DNA of 64,000 nt, taken from contig NZ_JAPNOZ010000011.1 in NCBI RefSeq assembly GCF_029955155.1, forward strand, positions 62,001 to 126,000. Direction: 5' to 3'. Shown here piece after piece: positions 29,764 to 38,450 of the stretch (positions within the stretch are counted from its first letter, which is position 1; each line of letters starts with the position of its first letter). Made by a program: the position numbers and the translations under genes. The notes under the pieces were generated by a model. That model saw only the letters and a list, made by a program, of their open reading frames with translations. It was not told the DNA's origin and made no database searches. This stretch comes from Psychrobacillus sp. NEAU-3TGS. GTDB lineage: Bacteria > Bacillota > Bacilli > Bacillales_A > Planococcaceae.

Positions 29764-30670
29764 CCTTTCACACTTATGAGTAATTTCGCAAAAAGCATCG
29801 TTAGAATAATGGTAAAAAAGAAAGCAAATGCGATTAATACTGAAATCACAGACAACACAAACAATGTTCTACCAATATCGTCTAGTAAACCACTGATATC
29901 ACCATCGATAAAAGGATCGAGAATCGCTCCCAATAATCTGTATAAAAAAGCAATTAATATCGTCTGAATCGTCGGTATCGATACAAGGACTAGTACAGAA
30001 AACAGTACTGCGTTGCCTGTAACAACCGATGCGGATGATGAGTAACTTTTCATCGTACTAATACTTTCTGTTAACAGTGACCCAACAAAGGGAATATTAT
30101 TGGCGATTAGTCTTTTTGCCGATTCGTTAACCGCCCCACTGACAGACCATGTAAATACACCGTTAACGGTCATAAAAAAACTATACAAAACTAAGATAAT
30201 AGAGGTAGTCCCAACTAACGTCATGCGAATGAGATCAGACATTTTTGAAAACGAAGTAGCTGGATGTATTCTAGTTATTACATCAAATATGAATGCCGCC
30301 ATAATGGAGGGGATTAATACTTTTTCAGCTAATATCGTTGTAAAAGAAGCAAACACCATAACCATTGGATTCCACAAGGTGATTAGTAACGCGCCACCAG
30401 ATAAAGCTATTCCTGCCGTTAGTAATGGATACATCCCTAAAAACAAGGTTACTAATTGTTTGGAGAGCGCTTGGATCATATCTAACGTTCGAATTGCAGG
30501 CTCTAAACAATAAAACAAATAATCATGATAAACAAAAACTTTAATAACCGTTTACTAGATGGTATTAACCACTCTAAACATACAAATACCAATCCAAACA
30601 GTAAAATATACGTAAATGTTTGGATGACCTCTTTGACCGGCTGCATTAATGTCTGTAACATTTCATCCAT
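29760..30670 (-). pseudogene. spoIIIAE: spoIIIAE, frameshifted near its N-terminus
   Basis: The downstream frame (252 codons to 29760) aligns with the polytopic membrane core of SpoIIIAE: LVTLFLGMYPLLTAGIAL, NESAKRLIANNIPFVG, LLGAILDPFIDGDIS. A 55-codon frame (30670-30503, MDEMLQTLMQPVKEV...) supplies a further membrane helix but is one base out. Restoring a fifth T in TGTTTTATTG (30512-30515 on the plus strand) joins them as IICFYCLEPAIRT. The joined product is about 302 residues and still lacks the long signal-peptide region of the B. subtilis protein (399). AE is a channel-associated membrane protein. Confidence 0.7.
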
Positions 30671-30688
30671 CATTCATTGTTCATTCCT

Positions 30689-31072
30689 TCAAGAAAGTAA
30701 TCCGAGTACGGAAAAAAACTTTTCGTAAAATTGCTTCATATGTTGCAGCCAAGCGAGAAGGATGATTGCTTTTGTAGTAAACGAAAGTATCGTTGCAAGG
30801 CTTGTATACTCATACTCCGAAAGAAGCTCTTCCACAATTTGAGTAATAAAAAGTAATAAGACCGAAAAAAGGAGTAATTTAAATACGGGTAGTAGGGCGA
30901 CTGGAACTATGGAGAAATAGTGAGTTACAAACGGGATAATAAGGGAAATCACTAAATATGTTAAAAAAAGAAAGATATAAATAGTATAGATAATCGAATG
31001 TAAGCGCGGATACGTTTCTTTTACTAATTCCAGCAAGCAAAATGCGAGGATAATCGTCACATATACGATCAT
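30689..31072 (-). CDS. spoIIIAD: Stage III sporulation protein AD
   Basis: 127 residues with four predicted membrane helices. Family-like text: TIILAFCLLELVKETYPRL, LLLFSVLLLFITQIVEELL and TKAIILLAWLQHM. Identified by position after AC, size and hydropathy; sequence conservation is modest. Small membrane component of the SpoIIIA complex. Confidence 0.8.
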   Translation of the reverse strand: MIVYVTIILAFCLLELVKETYPRLHSIIYTIYIFLFLTYLVISLIIPFVTHYFSIVPVALLPVFKLLLFSVLLLFITQIVEELLSEYEYTSLATILSFTTKAIILLAWLQHMKQFYEKFFSVLGLLS

Positions 31073-31075
31073 TGG

Positions 31076-31285
31076 CTAACTCGTCATAAGAAGCCATTCT
31101 AGAAATGTGGAAATCTCGTAAAAAAATAATCTTAATAAACGCAACAATTCGATTGTCATATATATATATCCAACAAAAAACAAGAAAAAAGCAAATTCTT
31201 TTTTACCAGTAGATTCAAAAAACAAGTGCAGAATCGCAATCAATAATCCTATACCCGCAACTCGAAGTACATCGTGAAGTTCCAC
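31076..31285 (-). CDS. spoIIIAC: Stage III sporulation protein AC
   Basis: 69 residues with two membrane helices; VAGIGLLIAILHLFFES and GKKEFAFFLFFVGYIY match the AC pattern. The start is GTG at 31285, four bases after GGGAGG; the longer ATG reading starts inside the promoter region. It is the first gene of the operon here: spoIIIAA and spoIIIAB, which precede it in Bacillus, are absent. Confidence 0.88.
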   Translation of the reverse strand: MELHDVLRVAGIGLLIAILHLFFESTGKKEFAFFLFFVGYIYMTIELLRLLRLFFYEISTFLEWLLMTS

Positions 31286-31309
31286 AATGCCTCCCCCTTC
31301 CATACGAAT

Positions 31310-31338
31310 AACATATGAACGGATATACGAGAATATGA
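31310..31338 (-). promoter_or_regulatory. Sigma-E-like promoter ahead of spoIIIAC
   Basis: Minus-strand TCATATT (31338-31332), 14 bases, then CATATGTT (31317-31310). This fits the KMATATT / CATACAHT mother-cell consensus with two -10 mismatches and is correctly placed about 25 bases before the GTG. Confidence 0.65.
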
Positions 31339-31411
31339 AAAAGATTATCGCAAATTAAGGGAAGCTCCATTAAACATTAGAGCAGTGAGTAGAAACATAA
31401 ATTTCCTTTTA

Positions 31412-31482
31412 CAACTAAAAAGAGGTTTTTTACAACTAAACAGAGCAAAATTCCAACTAAAGCTTTAAATTTTCCAACTAAA
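31412..31482. repeat. Four CAACTAAA direct repeats spaced exactly 21 bases
   Basis: Copies begin at 31412, 31433, 31454 and 31475. The bases between copies are T/A rich and differ. It lies in the 310-base gap between efp and spoIIIAC, where spoIIIAA/AB would normally be. Function unknown. Confidence 0.75.
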
Positions 31483-31536
31483 CCTCCTGTGCGAACATAA
31501 AGTTCTGCACATCAGGCTTTTAATATGTGAAAACAA

Positions 31537-31578
31537 CAAAAAAACGAGCCTTCTCTCGAAAAAATCGAGAAAAGACTC
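31537..31578 (-). terminator. Terminator after efp
   Basis: Long minus-strand stem GAGTCTTTTCTCGA / TCGAGAGAAGGCTC, followed by seven T. Confidence 0.85.
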
Positions 31579-31596
31579 CCTACTTATAGTTTTATT

Positions 31597-32154
31597 TTAA
31601 GCTCTTGATACGTATGAACCTTCATCTGTGTTAATGATTAATCTATCCCCAACGTTGATGAAAAGTGGAACTGTTACTACTAAACCAGTTTCAAGTGTTG
31701 CTGTTTTAGATCCACCACCAGAAGTGTCTCCTTTAATACCTGGTTCTGTTTCTGTTACTTCTAATTCAACTGATTTTGGTAATTCTACTCCAAGAGTTTC
31801 ACCTTGATATTGAATAATATGAATTTCCATATTTTCACGTAAATATTTTAATTCTTCTTCGATTTGGTTTTCATTTAACTCTAATTGCTCATATGAATCA
31901 GTGTCCATGAATACGTGTTGATCACCACTTGCATATAAGTATTGCATTTTTTTGTTATCAATTTGTGCTTTTTCTACTTTTTCTCCAGCACGGAATGTTT
32001 TTTCATTCACCGAACCATTACGTAAATTTCTTAATTTTGAACGAACGAATGCTGCACCTTTTCCTGGTTTTACGTGTTGGAAATCCAATACTCGGTAAAG
32101 TACACCATCTACTACAATTGTTAAGCCTGTTTTAAAATCATTTACTGAAATCAT
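31597..32154 (-). CDS. efp: Translation elongation factor P
   Basis: 185 residues, normal length. Beta-barrel domain I with the modifiable lysine near position 32 in [17 protein letters not shown], and the C-terminal signature region [18 protein letters not shown]. Relieves ribosome stalling at polyproline. It follows papA by 16 bases. Confidence 0.97.
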   Translation of the reverse strand: MISVNDFKTGLTIVVDGVLYRVLDFQHVKPGKGAAFVRSKLRNLRNGSVNEKTFRAGEKVEKAQIDNKKMQYLYASGDQHVFMDTDSYEQLELNENQIEEELKYLRENMEIHIIQYQGETLGVELPKSVELEVTETEPGIKGDTSGGGSKTATLETGLVVTVPLFINVGDRLIINTDEGSYVSRA

Positions 32155-32170
32155 CTATTTCCCTCCAAAA

Positions 32171-33232
32171 TTAAGTTAGTATTAAAAGTTCTTTTGTCGA
32201 ATGCGTAAGCTTTTCTAAACCATTTTCTGTTACTAGTGCATCATCTTCGATTCTTACACCACCGATATTCGGTAAGTAAATACCTGGTTCAATCGTAATA
32301 ACCATACCTGGTTCTAACACAATATCCGAACGGAATGATAATCCTGGCCCTTCGTGAACCTCTAGACCAATTCCATGACCCAATGAATGTCCAAATGCTT
32401 CTCCGTAGCCTTTAGAAGCAATATAATCGCGCGCAATTGCATCTGCCTCTTTACCTGTCATACCCGGTTTAACCTTTTCTAAAGCAAGTAATTGCGAATC
32501 TAGGACAATTTGGTAAATTTCTTTCAACTGTTCGCTTGGCTCCCCAACTGCAACTGTTCGAGTCGTGTCAGAAATATAGCCATTATATATTGCACCAAAG
32601 TCTAATGTCACGAAGTTGCCTACTTCAATTACTTTATCCGATGCTACACCATGTGGTAGTGCAGAACGAACTCCTGAAGCAACGATTGTATCAAAAGAAG
32701 AAGAGGTTGCTCCACGCTTGCGCATGAAAAATTCTAATTCGTTGGACACTTGTAGTTCCGTCATCCCTGGTTTTATGTATGTAACGATATGCTCGTAAGC
32801 TTCATCTGCAATGCGACAAGCTGCCTTTATTATACTAATCTCTTCGTCCGTCTTTATCAAGCGAATTTTTTCCACAAGACCAGATAAAGGCACTAAATCT
32901 GCCTTGACAGCTTGTTTATACAATTCAAAGCTACTGTATGTCAAATCCTCTTTTTCAAATCCAAGCGATTGAATGCCCATTTCAGCAACTTGTTTAGCTA
33001 CTTCTTCGATTAAAGTCTTCTCATGTTTTACAATGCGGAAATCTTTAATCTGGCTTGCCGCTTGTTCTGTATAACGAAAATCCGTGATAAAAACTGCATC
33101 GTTTTTAGAAACAATGGCAACACCAGCCGTTCCAGTAAATCCTGTCATATAGCGTCTATTGTATCCATTTGTAATTAATAATGCGTCAATTCCTTTTTCT
33201 TCTAACGCTGTACGTAACTTCGCAACTTTCAT
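32171..33232 (-). CDS. papA: Xaa-Pro aminopeptidase (M24)
   Basis: 353 residues (B. subtilis YqhT). The creatinase-like N-terminal domain begins with KVAKLRTALEEKGIDALLI. The metal site is built from LDFGAIYNGYISDTTRT, FGHSLGHGIGLEVHEGP, ITIEPGIYLP and GGVRIEDDALVT, the five expected ligands. Cytosolic; removes N-terminal residues before proline, a natural pairing with EF-P. Confidence 0.95.
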   Translation of the reverse strand: MKVAKLRTALEEKGIDALLITNGYNRRYMTGFTGTAGVAIVSKNDAVFITDFRYTEQAASQIKDFRIVKHEKTLIEEVAKQVAEMGIQSLGFEKEDLTYSSFELYKQAVKADLVPLSGLVEKIRLIKTDEEISIIKAACRIADEAYEHIVTYIKPGMTELQVSNELEFFMRKRGATSSSFDTIVASGVRSALPHGVASDKVIEVGNFVTLDFGAIYNGYISDTTRTVAVGEPSEQLKEIYQIVLDSQLLALEKVKPGMTGKEADAIARDYIASKGYGEAFGHSLGHGIGLEVHEGPGLSFRSDIVLEPGMVITIEPGIYLPNIGGVRIEDDALVTENGLEKLTHSTKELLILT

Positions 33233-33304
33233 GATTACCCCTCATCTCATTTTCTAATAACTTCTGCCTATTATTTTAGCATACGAAATAAGGATGGTAA
33301 ATTT

Positions 33305-33727
33305 TCATTTGCTTAATGGTTTATCTTGCGCATGAAAGATGGCGGATTCCATTAAAAATCGTGTAGCCACGATAATAATACAGATAAAGGGGATAGACAT
33401 TTTTTTGATCGTTTTATCGATGGTATTAGCATCCAGAATAATCCATTCTAAAATAAAGGCGATTATTAATCCTAGTGCAATACTTGTAATAGCTACCGGG
33501 ATTTTCATGAACACCAAACTAATATAATATAAAATGATGCTTGCTGCCCACACGACGATAAACAATATTATCCATTTGATAAAAACATTGCTATCCTTTA
33601 ATACATGAAAAGTATCTGAAAATCCTACTGGATCCCATTTAATGAAATGAAAAAAATCTAATATTTTGAGCATAATTACAGTAATCAATGCCACCGTAAA
33701 ACTAGTACTGATCGCTAAACCTTTCAT
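33305..33727 (-). CDS. yqhR: YqhR-like four-helix membrane protein
   Basis: 140 residues with about four membrane helices: one near the N-terminus, IKWIILFIVVWAASIILYYI, VAITSIALGLIIAFILEWII and the C-terminal IPFICIIIVATRF. Named by match of position and topology with B. subtilis yqhR, next to papA. No known function. Confidence 0.7.
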   Translation of the reverse strand: MKGLAISTSFTVALITVIMLKILDFFHFIKWDPVGFSDTFHVLKDSNVFIKWIILFIVVWAASIILYYISLVFMKIPVAITSIALGLIIAFILEWIILDANTIDKTIKKMSIPFICIIIVATRFLMESAIFHAQDKPLSK

Positions 33728-33980
33728 GTAAATCTCCTCAACTTTTTTACTCTAGTGTAGGCTTTGAAAGGATTTTTTAAACAAGAAAAAGTAAATACAT
33801 AAATGCTTATCTCCGATGGCTAAGGGCGACTAATCACTGATTGACAGCAACCAATTCACAAAATTGCAAACTTACATGAGATGAGAGGACAGTATCTGTA
33901 ACTCTTTTTTAAATTTTGCGCGTAGGTACTACAATATTGCGAGTACCGCTTGAATGTAAGAAATTATTCTCTCCTTCAAC

Positions 33981-34010
33981 TTGACATATCGAAATTTCTA
34001 GATATATAAT
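33981..34010 (+). promoter_or_regulatory. Consensus promoter with embedded operator for the ArsR-family gene
   Basis: TTGACA (33981-33986), 18 bases, TATAAT (34005-34010), both perfect. The spacer holds the palindrome ATATC-N10-GATAT (33986-34005). The expected transcription start (about 34017) coincides with the ATG at 34018, so the message is predicted to be leaderless. Confidence 0.8.
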
Positions 34011-34017
34011 TACCCTC

Positions 34018-34332
34018 ATGAAACCTATTGATGTTTTCAAAGCATTATCTAATGAAACAAGACTCAAGATTTTAGAGTGGTTAAAGGAACCCGAGAAACA
34101 TTTCCCAAAACAAGGCGCTCACCTACCCAAGGAGGTAAGTTACAAAGGCGGAGTATGTGTTGGAGATATTCAAGAAAAAGCCAAAATTTCTCAATCTACC
34201 GTTTCTAGCTACTTAAATATGATGCAAAGAGCTGGTTTACTTGAATCTATTCGTCATGGACAATGGACATACTACAGACGCAATGAAGAATTTATTCAAC
34301 ATTTAGCTGAATATTTTAAAACAGACATCTAA
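34018..34332 (+). CDS. ArsR-family winged-helix repressor
   Basis: 104 residues. N-terminal MKPIDVFKALSNETRLKILEWL is the classical ArsR start; the recognition helix is KISQSTVSSYLNMMQRAGLL, followed by the wing RHGQWTYYRR. No Shine-Dalgarno and no room for a leader, so start choice rests on family fit. A cysteine (GGVCVGD) is present but no clear metal-binding set. The matching palindrome upstream of the next gene indicates autoregulation plus control of the two membrane proteins. Confidence 0.88.
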   Translation: MKPIDVFKALSNETRLKILEWLKEPEKHFPKQGAHLPKEVSYKGGVCVGDIQEKAKISQSTVSSYLNMMQRAGLLESIRHGQWTYYRRNEEFIQHLAEYFKTDI

Positions 34333-34365
34333 TTAATATTGATTTCTGTTTTTTTTTACCACCTT

Positions 34366-34385
34366 ATATCTATTTTTCTAGATAT
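34366..34385 (+). promoter_or_regulatory. Second copy of the ArsR operator
   Basis: ATATC-TATTTTTCTA-GATAT, identical arms and nearly identical core (TTTCTA shared) to the site at 33986-34005. It lies 30 bases before the first membrane-protein gene. Confidence 0.7.
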
Positions 34386-34414
34386 ACAATTATACAGAAA
34401 AGAGGAATCGATCT

Positions 34415-34843
34415 ATGCGCTTTATATCTTATATGTTAGCCCTACTAGCTGGAGCGGCACTTAGCTTTGAAGGAGCTATCTATGCTGAATTAGGAAAAAC
34501 AATTGGACAAATAGAGACAAGTTTTTATAACTTCTTTATGGGCTCAATAATCATGAGTCTATTGTGGCTATTTTTTGGAAAAGGAAGAATTTCATATACT
34601 TTAGAGGCACCTAAGTGGTCATTACTTGGAGGTGTCTTGGGTGTTATTTATTTAACTTCCATTGTTGTCAGTGTCCCATTCGTTGGTGTTGGCATAACAA
34701 TGGTTGCTGTTATAATCGGGCAATTAGTAATGAGTATGATTATTGAACATTTTGGATGGTTAGGTAGTCAGAAAAACAAGATTAATAAAGAAAAACTATT
34801 TGCAGTTCTTTCCATGATCATGGCACTAATATTAATAAACTAG
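34415..34843 (+). CDS. DUF606/YdcZ-like small multidrug-type membrane protein, subunit 1
   Basis: 142 residues, about four to five membrane helices, with AALSFEGAIYAELGKTIGQ and SLLGGVLGVIYLTSIVV, the pattern of the DUF606 branch of the drug/metabolite transporters. GAGGA lies eight bases upstream of ATG. Paired with a paralogous second gene; such pairs usually form a heteromeric transporter. Substrate unknown. Confidence 0.8.
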   Translation: MRFISYMLALLAGAALSFEGAIYAELGKTIGQIETSFYNFFMGSIIMSLLWLFFGKGRISYTLEAPKWSLLGGVLGVIYLTSIVVSVPFVGVGITMVAVIIGQLVMSMIIEHFGWLGSQKNKINKEKLFAVLSMIMALILIN

Positions 34844-34857
34844 GAGGTATGACCCTT

Positions 34858-35322
34858 ATGGGTTTATTTATGATTATATTCACATTAATTGGTGGCATCA
34901 CATTAAGCGCACAATCATCTATCAATGGTACATTTAGTCGAAAAGCTGGAACAATAGAAACAACATTATTAACCTTTCTCACTGGAACAATGTTTTTGAC
35001 CATTTTTATTTTATTTTTTGGTAGCGGGAATATACTAGCACTTTTAGAAGCACCAAAATGGCAATTAAGTGCAGCATTTTTAGGCACTATGTATTTACTT
35101 TTCACTGTTATGGCAGTACCAAGAATTGGAGTAATAGCAACAAATATTGCTGGTATAGCTGGTCAACTAGTAATTGGGCTTATTATTGATCATTTTGAAT
35201 GGTTCAATAGTTTAATCATAGAATTAGATATAAAACGGGTTTTTGCTTTATTATTTATGGTTATTTCCCTTTATTTTATATATAAAGGAAATAAACGCAC
35301 TAGCGACGATACAGTTGCATAA
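34858..35322 (+). CDS. DUF606/YdcZ-like small membrane protein, subunit 2
   Basis: About 154 residues, paralogous to the preceding gene (ETTLLTFLTGTMFLTIF, LEAPKWQLSAAFLGTMYLL, GLIIDHFEWF). Start taken at 34858 because AGGAGG is ten bases upstream; the ATG at 34849 is one base from it. Starts about 15 bases after subunit 1. The common arrangement is a heterodimeric carrier under the ArsR repressor. Confidence 0.8.
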   Translation: MGLFMIIFTLIGGITLSAQSSINGTFSRKAGTIETTLLTFLTGTMFLTIFILFFGSGNILALLEAPKWQLSAAFLGTMYLLFTVMAVPRIGVIATNIAGIAGQLVIGLIIDHFEWFNSLIIELDIKRVFALLFMVISLYFIYKGNKRTSDDTVA

Positions 35323-35387
35323 ATCCTAACAATGTTTACTTCAGAAATAGTATTAAATAATTTGAGATGATCGTTTTCTTTTGGACA

Positions 35388-35428
35388 TAAAAAACACCCC
35401 TTTAGATATTTTTTATCCAAAGGGGTGT
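35388..35428 (-). terminator. Terminator of nrdJ
   Basis: Very strong hairpin ACACCCCTTT / AAAGGGGTGT with inner pairing GGATA/TATCT; T-run only on the minus-strand side, so it serves nrdJ. Confidence 0.85.
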
Positions 35429-35477
35429 AACGGTAAAAGTTTATTTTAAATCTATATTTGTTTAATTCTTTATTATA

Positions 35478-37250
35478 TTATAAACCACATTTTAACTGTG
35501 CATTACAGTTCGTGCATGTGTTACAGCCGCCCATTTCTTCTACCGTACCTTTTCGGCAAACTGGACAAGTATTTCCTACTTCTGAACCAATCGTTACATT
35601 CGTTGAGCGTAAATCTTGGATTGTATCGATTAATACAATAGGACGTTTTTCAAATACTTTTTCTTCTTCCTGCTCCTGATCGTCTAATGTATTTTCCTCC
35701 GCTTTTAGCGTTAATACTTGCGCATCACGACTTCCATCCACGTATACAGTGCCGCCTTTTGCTCCGCCATTGTATAAGCGTTCATAAACAGCTTCTACTT
35801 GCTCTACTGTGTAGCCACGTGGGGCATTTACTGTTTTCGAGATCGAACTATCAATCCAGCGTTGGATAATACATTGCACATCTGCATGTGCTTCTGGTGG
35901 TAATTCCATAGCTGTAACAAACCAGTTCGGAAGATTTTCTTCTTCCGCTGTTTCATTTTTAGCTAAATATTCTTTTACAATATCCGCTTTCACTTCGATA
36001 AATTTCCCTAAACGTCCACTTCTGTAATACGTAAACGAATAATAAGGCTCCAGACCTGTCGAAACACCAACCATTGTTCCAGTAGATCCCGTAGGAGCAA
36101 CTGTTAATAAATGCGAGTTACGAATGCCTGATTCTAAAATAGCATTTCTAATTTCCTCTGGCATTGTTTGCATAAATCCTGTTTCAGTAAAAGCTTTACG
36201 AAGTCGATTCGTTTCTTCCTCTGTTTCCCCTGTTAGGAACGGGAAGCTTCCTCGTTCTTTTGCAAGTTCCGCCGAAGTTTCATATGCTGCAATCGCAATG
36301 GTTTTAAAGATCTCATCTACTAAAATATTGCCTTCTTCAGAACCGTATTCTTTTTCACAATAAATTAGTAAATCTGCTAATCCCATTACGCCAAGTCCAA
36401 CACGTCGCTCGCCTAGTGCTTGTACTTTATTTTCTTCTAAGAAATATGGGGTTGCGTCAATAACATTATCTTGCATACGCACACCAACGCGTACCGTTTC
36501 TTTTAATGCTTCATAGTTTACTGTTTTTGTTTCTTTATTTGCAAATTGTGCTAGGTTCACAGCAGCTAGGTTACAAACTGAATACGGAGCTAATGGCTGC
36601 TCACCACATGGATTGGTTGCAACAACCTTTTGTCCATATGCTTTTGCATTTGTTTTTTCATTCGCATTGTCAATGAAGAAAACACCTGGCTCAGCTGAGT
36701 ATGTCGCACAAATATTAATCAAATTCCAAAGTTCTTTCGCTTTTACTGTGCGATAAGTTCTTACTGCATAACCCATTTTCTCCCACTCACGAACGTCGCC
36801 AATCGTATGCCAATTTTCGTTATAGAATGCCATTTCCTCTTCTGTATATGATTCAGTCGCTGGGAATCGAAGATCAAAATCTTCATCATTTTCTACTGCT
36901 TTCATGAAATCATCTGTTAGTGTTACTGAAATGTTGGCACCAGTTAAAAATTCTGGATTATGAACAGTGTATGTACCACCATCACGAAGTTTCGTCTCTG
37001 CATCACGAATGATTTCATTGCTGAACCCACCAAGACCAGGGATTGCTTTATAGTTTATAATACCTTGATACATCGCTTCTTCCTGCAATGTCAACGGTTT
37101 AAATTTAAGCTTGTCCTTCGCTAATTGTTTAATCGTTTCGTCTTTTGTATTTTCGATTAGGAATCGTAAAATTCGCGGATTTTGCATTTTCGAAATGATG
37201 AATTCCGCAATATCCGGATGCCAATCTGCCAGCATTATCATTTGTGCTCC
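35478..37250 (-). CDS. nrdJ: B12-dependent ribonucleotide reductase, exon 2 (C-terminal 590 residues)
   Basis: Continues the reductase after the intron beginning GAQMIMLADWHPDIAEF. Catalytic barrel text includes ATNPCGEQPLAPYSVCNLAAV (in part), VGLGVMGLADLLI and LLTVAPTGSTGTMVGVSTGLE. The C-terminal zinc ribbon is CPVCRKG and CNTCTNC. Read alone, the ORF would start with a TTG at 37253 that belongs to the intron end. Joined with exon 1 the protein is about 856 residues, normal for Bacillales class II enzymes. Confidence 0.93.
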   Translation of the reverse strand, partial: GAQMIMLADWHPDIAEFIISKMQNPRILRFLIENTKDETIKQLAKDKLKFKPLTLQEEAMYQGIINYKAIPGLGGFSNEIIRDAETKLRDGGTYTVHNPEFLTGANISVTLTDDFMKAVENDEDFDLRFPATESYTEEEMAFYNENWHTIGDVREWEKMGYAVRTYRTVKAKELWNLINICATYSAEPGVFFIDNANEKTNAKAYGQKVVATNPCGEQPLAPYSVCNLAAVNLAQFANKETKTVNYEALKETVRVGVRMQDNVIDATPYFLEENKVQALGERRVGLGVMGLADLLIYCEKEYGSEEGNILVDEIFKTIAIAAYETSAELAKERGSFPFLTGETEEETNRLRKAFTETGFMQTMPEEIRNAILESGIRNSHLLTVAPTGSTGTMVGVSTGLEPYYSFTYYRSGRLGKFIEVKADIVKEYLAKNETAEEENLPNWFVTAMELPPEAHADVQCIIQRWIDSSISKTVNAPRGYTVEQVEAVYERLYNGGAKGGTVYVDGSRDAQVLTLKAEENTLDDQEQEEEKVFEKRPIVLIDTIQDLRSTNVTIGSEVGNTCPVCRKGTVEEMGGCNTCTNCNAQLKCGL

Positions 37251-37590
37251 CAATTTTGTTACACCACCATATGTGGGGTTAGGTCATTTCTGCCTAACTC
37301 TTATGCTTTCACATAAGTTCAGACTATATCATCAAAGAAAAATCATTATTCTTTGTCTCGTGCCTTATAGAATCATTACTGATAACTATAATTTACTTCT
37401 TCCATAGCAATGCGTTAGGAAGTTTCAATAGTCGTTGAACGTTGATCTCCGTTTCCAAAGACCCTTCGCTGCTGATTGTCCAATCTCTCTTCTTTTCAAA
37501 CCTTCACGCTCACTATTACTAGTCACGTTGTGGTGAAGGGAGCTCTAAGGATGTTCCAGCAATTCACGAGATTACGTCGCCGATATGTTA
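37251..37590 (-). ncRNA. Group I self-splicing intron inside nrdJ (340 nt, no ORF)
   Basis: P1: exon end ACGTCGT pairs with the guide GCGACGT (37580-37574), ending in the required U-G pair at the splice site. The R element GTTCAACGACTA lies at 37440-37429. P7: GACTAT (37433-37428) pairs perfectly with ATAGTC (37327-37322) in the GATATAGTCT S element. P9 is CTTATGT-GAAA-GCATAAG (37317-37300, GNRA loop), then P9.1 GTTAGG/CCTAAC (37298-37278) and P9.2 CCAC/GTGG (37276-37264). The intron ends in G at 37251. Removing it joins ...GGSRR to GAQM... in frame. An in-frame TAA opens the intron, so the gene needs splicing. Confidence 0.92.
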
Positions 37591-38388
37591 ACGACGTGAA
37601 CCACCTTGTTCGACAAGATGAGTCAATTTAGCAATATCATCTAACCAAGATACAGAACCGGAAGATTTACCATTTACCCCGCGTGCTAATGTATTACGTG
37701 GACGAAGTGTAGAACCATTTGTACCAACTCCACCACCGCGGCTCATAATCTCCATTACTTGTTTACGATGATCACTAATTCCCTCACGAGAATCAGCCAC
37801 AAACGGCATAACGTAACAGTTAAAATATGTTACATCCGTTCCTGTGCCTGCTCCGTATAATACTCGTCCAGCAGGGATGAATTTTAAAGAAACTAATTGC
37901 TGATAAAACTTTTCGAACCATTCAGCTCTTTTTTCTTCCGTCTTCTCCACTGAAGCAAGTCCAGTAGCATTTCGTTTAGCAATTTGTTCATAGAATACTT
38001 CTAAAGGCTTTTCAATTACGCTAAGCGGGCGAGTTACAACACCTGATGCAACTTGATTGTTGTCATCAATTGCACTTCGATAATCTTCTTCAATCAATAC
38101 ATCCGCCGTTTTCGCTTCAACATCAATCGACACGATATATCCTAAACCGCGCGCTGGAAACTTTGGATCGTCTTTTACCGTTAATACGACAAAATCTCCT
38201 GTTTTTAACGTTTTTTTCTCCGTATCTTTAAAAGAGTAACGGTCAATCATAACTAGTTTAGATACACCTTTATGCGTTAATTTCATGTCCGTAGTAATTG
38301 GGTGTACTTGTGGAAATTGCTCAATATCTTTGTTTAATTGTTTAATGTTAATGGTTGCATTTGGGTTTTGAGATGCTAATACCATCAT
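37591..38388 (-). CDS. nrdJ: B12-dependent ribonucleotide reductase, exon 1 (N-terminal 266 residues)
   Basis: Adenosylcobalamin-dependent (class II) reductase, making deoxyribonucleotides without oxygen. Exon 1 carries the N-terminal domain and the start of the barrel: FIPAGRVLYGAGTGTDVTYFN contains the first catalytic-cysteine region, followed by MEIMSRGGGVGTNGSTLRPR, and the exon ends ...VEQGGSRR at the intron. GGGAGG precedes ATGATG, so the start could be 38388 or 38385. Tandem NrdR boxes lie just upstream. Confidence 0.93.
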
Positions 38389-38417
38389 ATTGCCTCCCTT
38401 TTAATAAAAAATAAAAC

Positions 38418-38433
38418 ACACCATATATAGTGT
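38418..38433 (-). promoter_or_regulatory. NrdR box 1
   Basis: ACACCATATATAGTGT, close to the NrdR consensus ACACWATATATWGTGT, 30 bases upstream of nrdJ. Confidence 0.75.
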
Positions 38434-38450
38434 ATCGCTGTTAATAAACG

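Noticed and set aside
29444-29779. Plus-strand ORF over spoIIIAG/AF
   Set aside because: Antisense shadow; low-complexity translation and no ribosome site. The minus strand holds the spoIIIA operon.
33926-33948. GGTACT...AGTACC inverted repeat upstream of the ArsR gene as operator
   Set aside because: Lies 35 bases upstream of the -35 and is not repeated at the transporter genes, unlike the ATATC-N10-GATAT site.
37251-37590. Intein or mobile homing element in nrdJ
   Set aside because: The insert opens with a stop codon and has no long ORF or intein motifs; RNA folding fits a group I intron instead.
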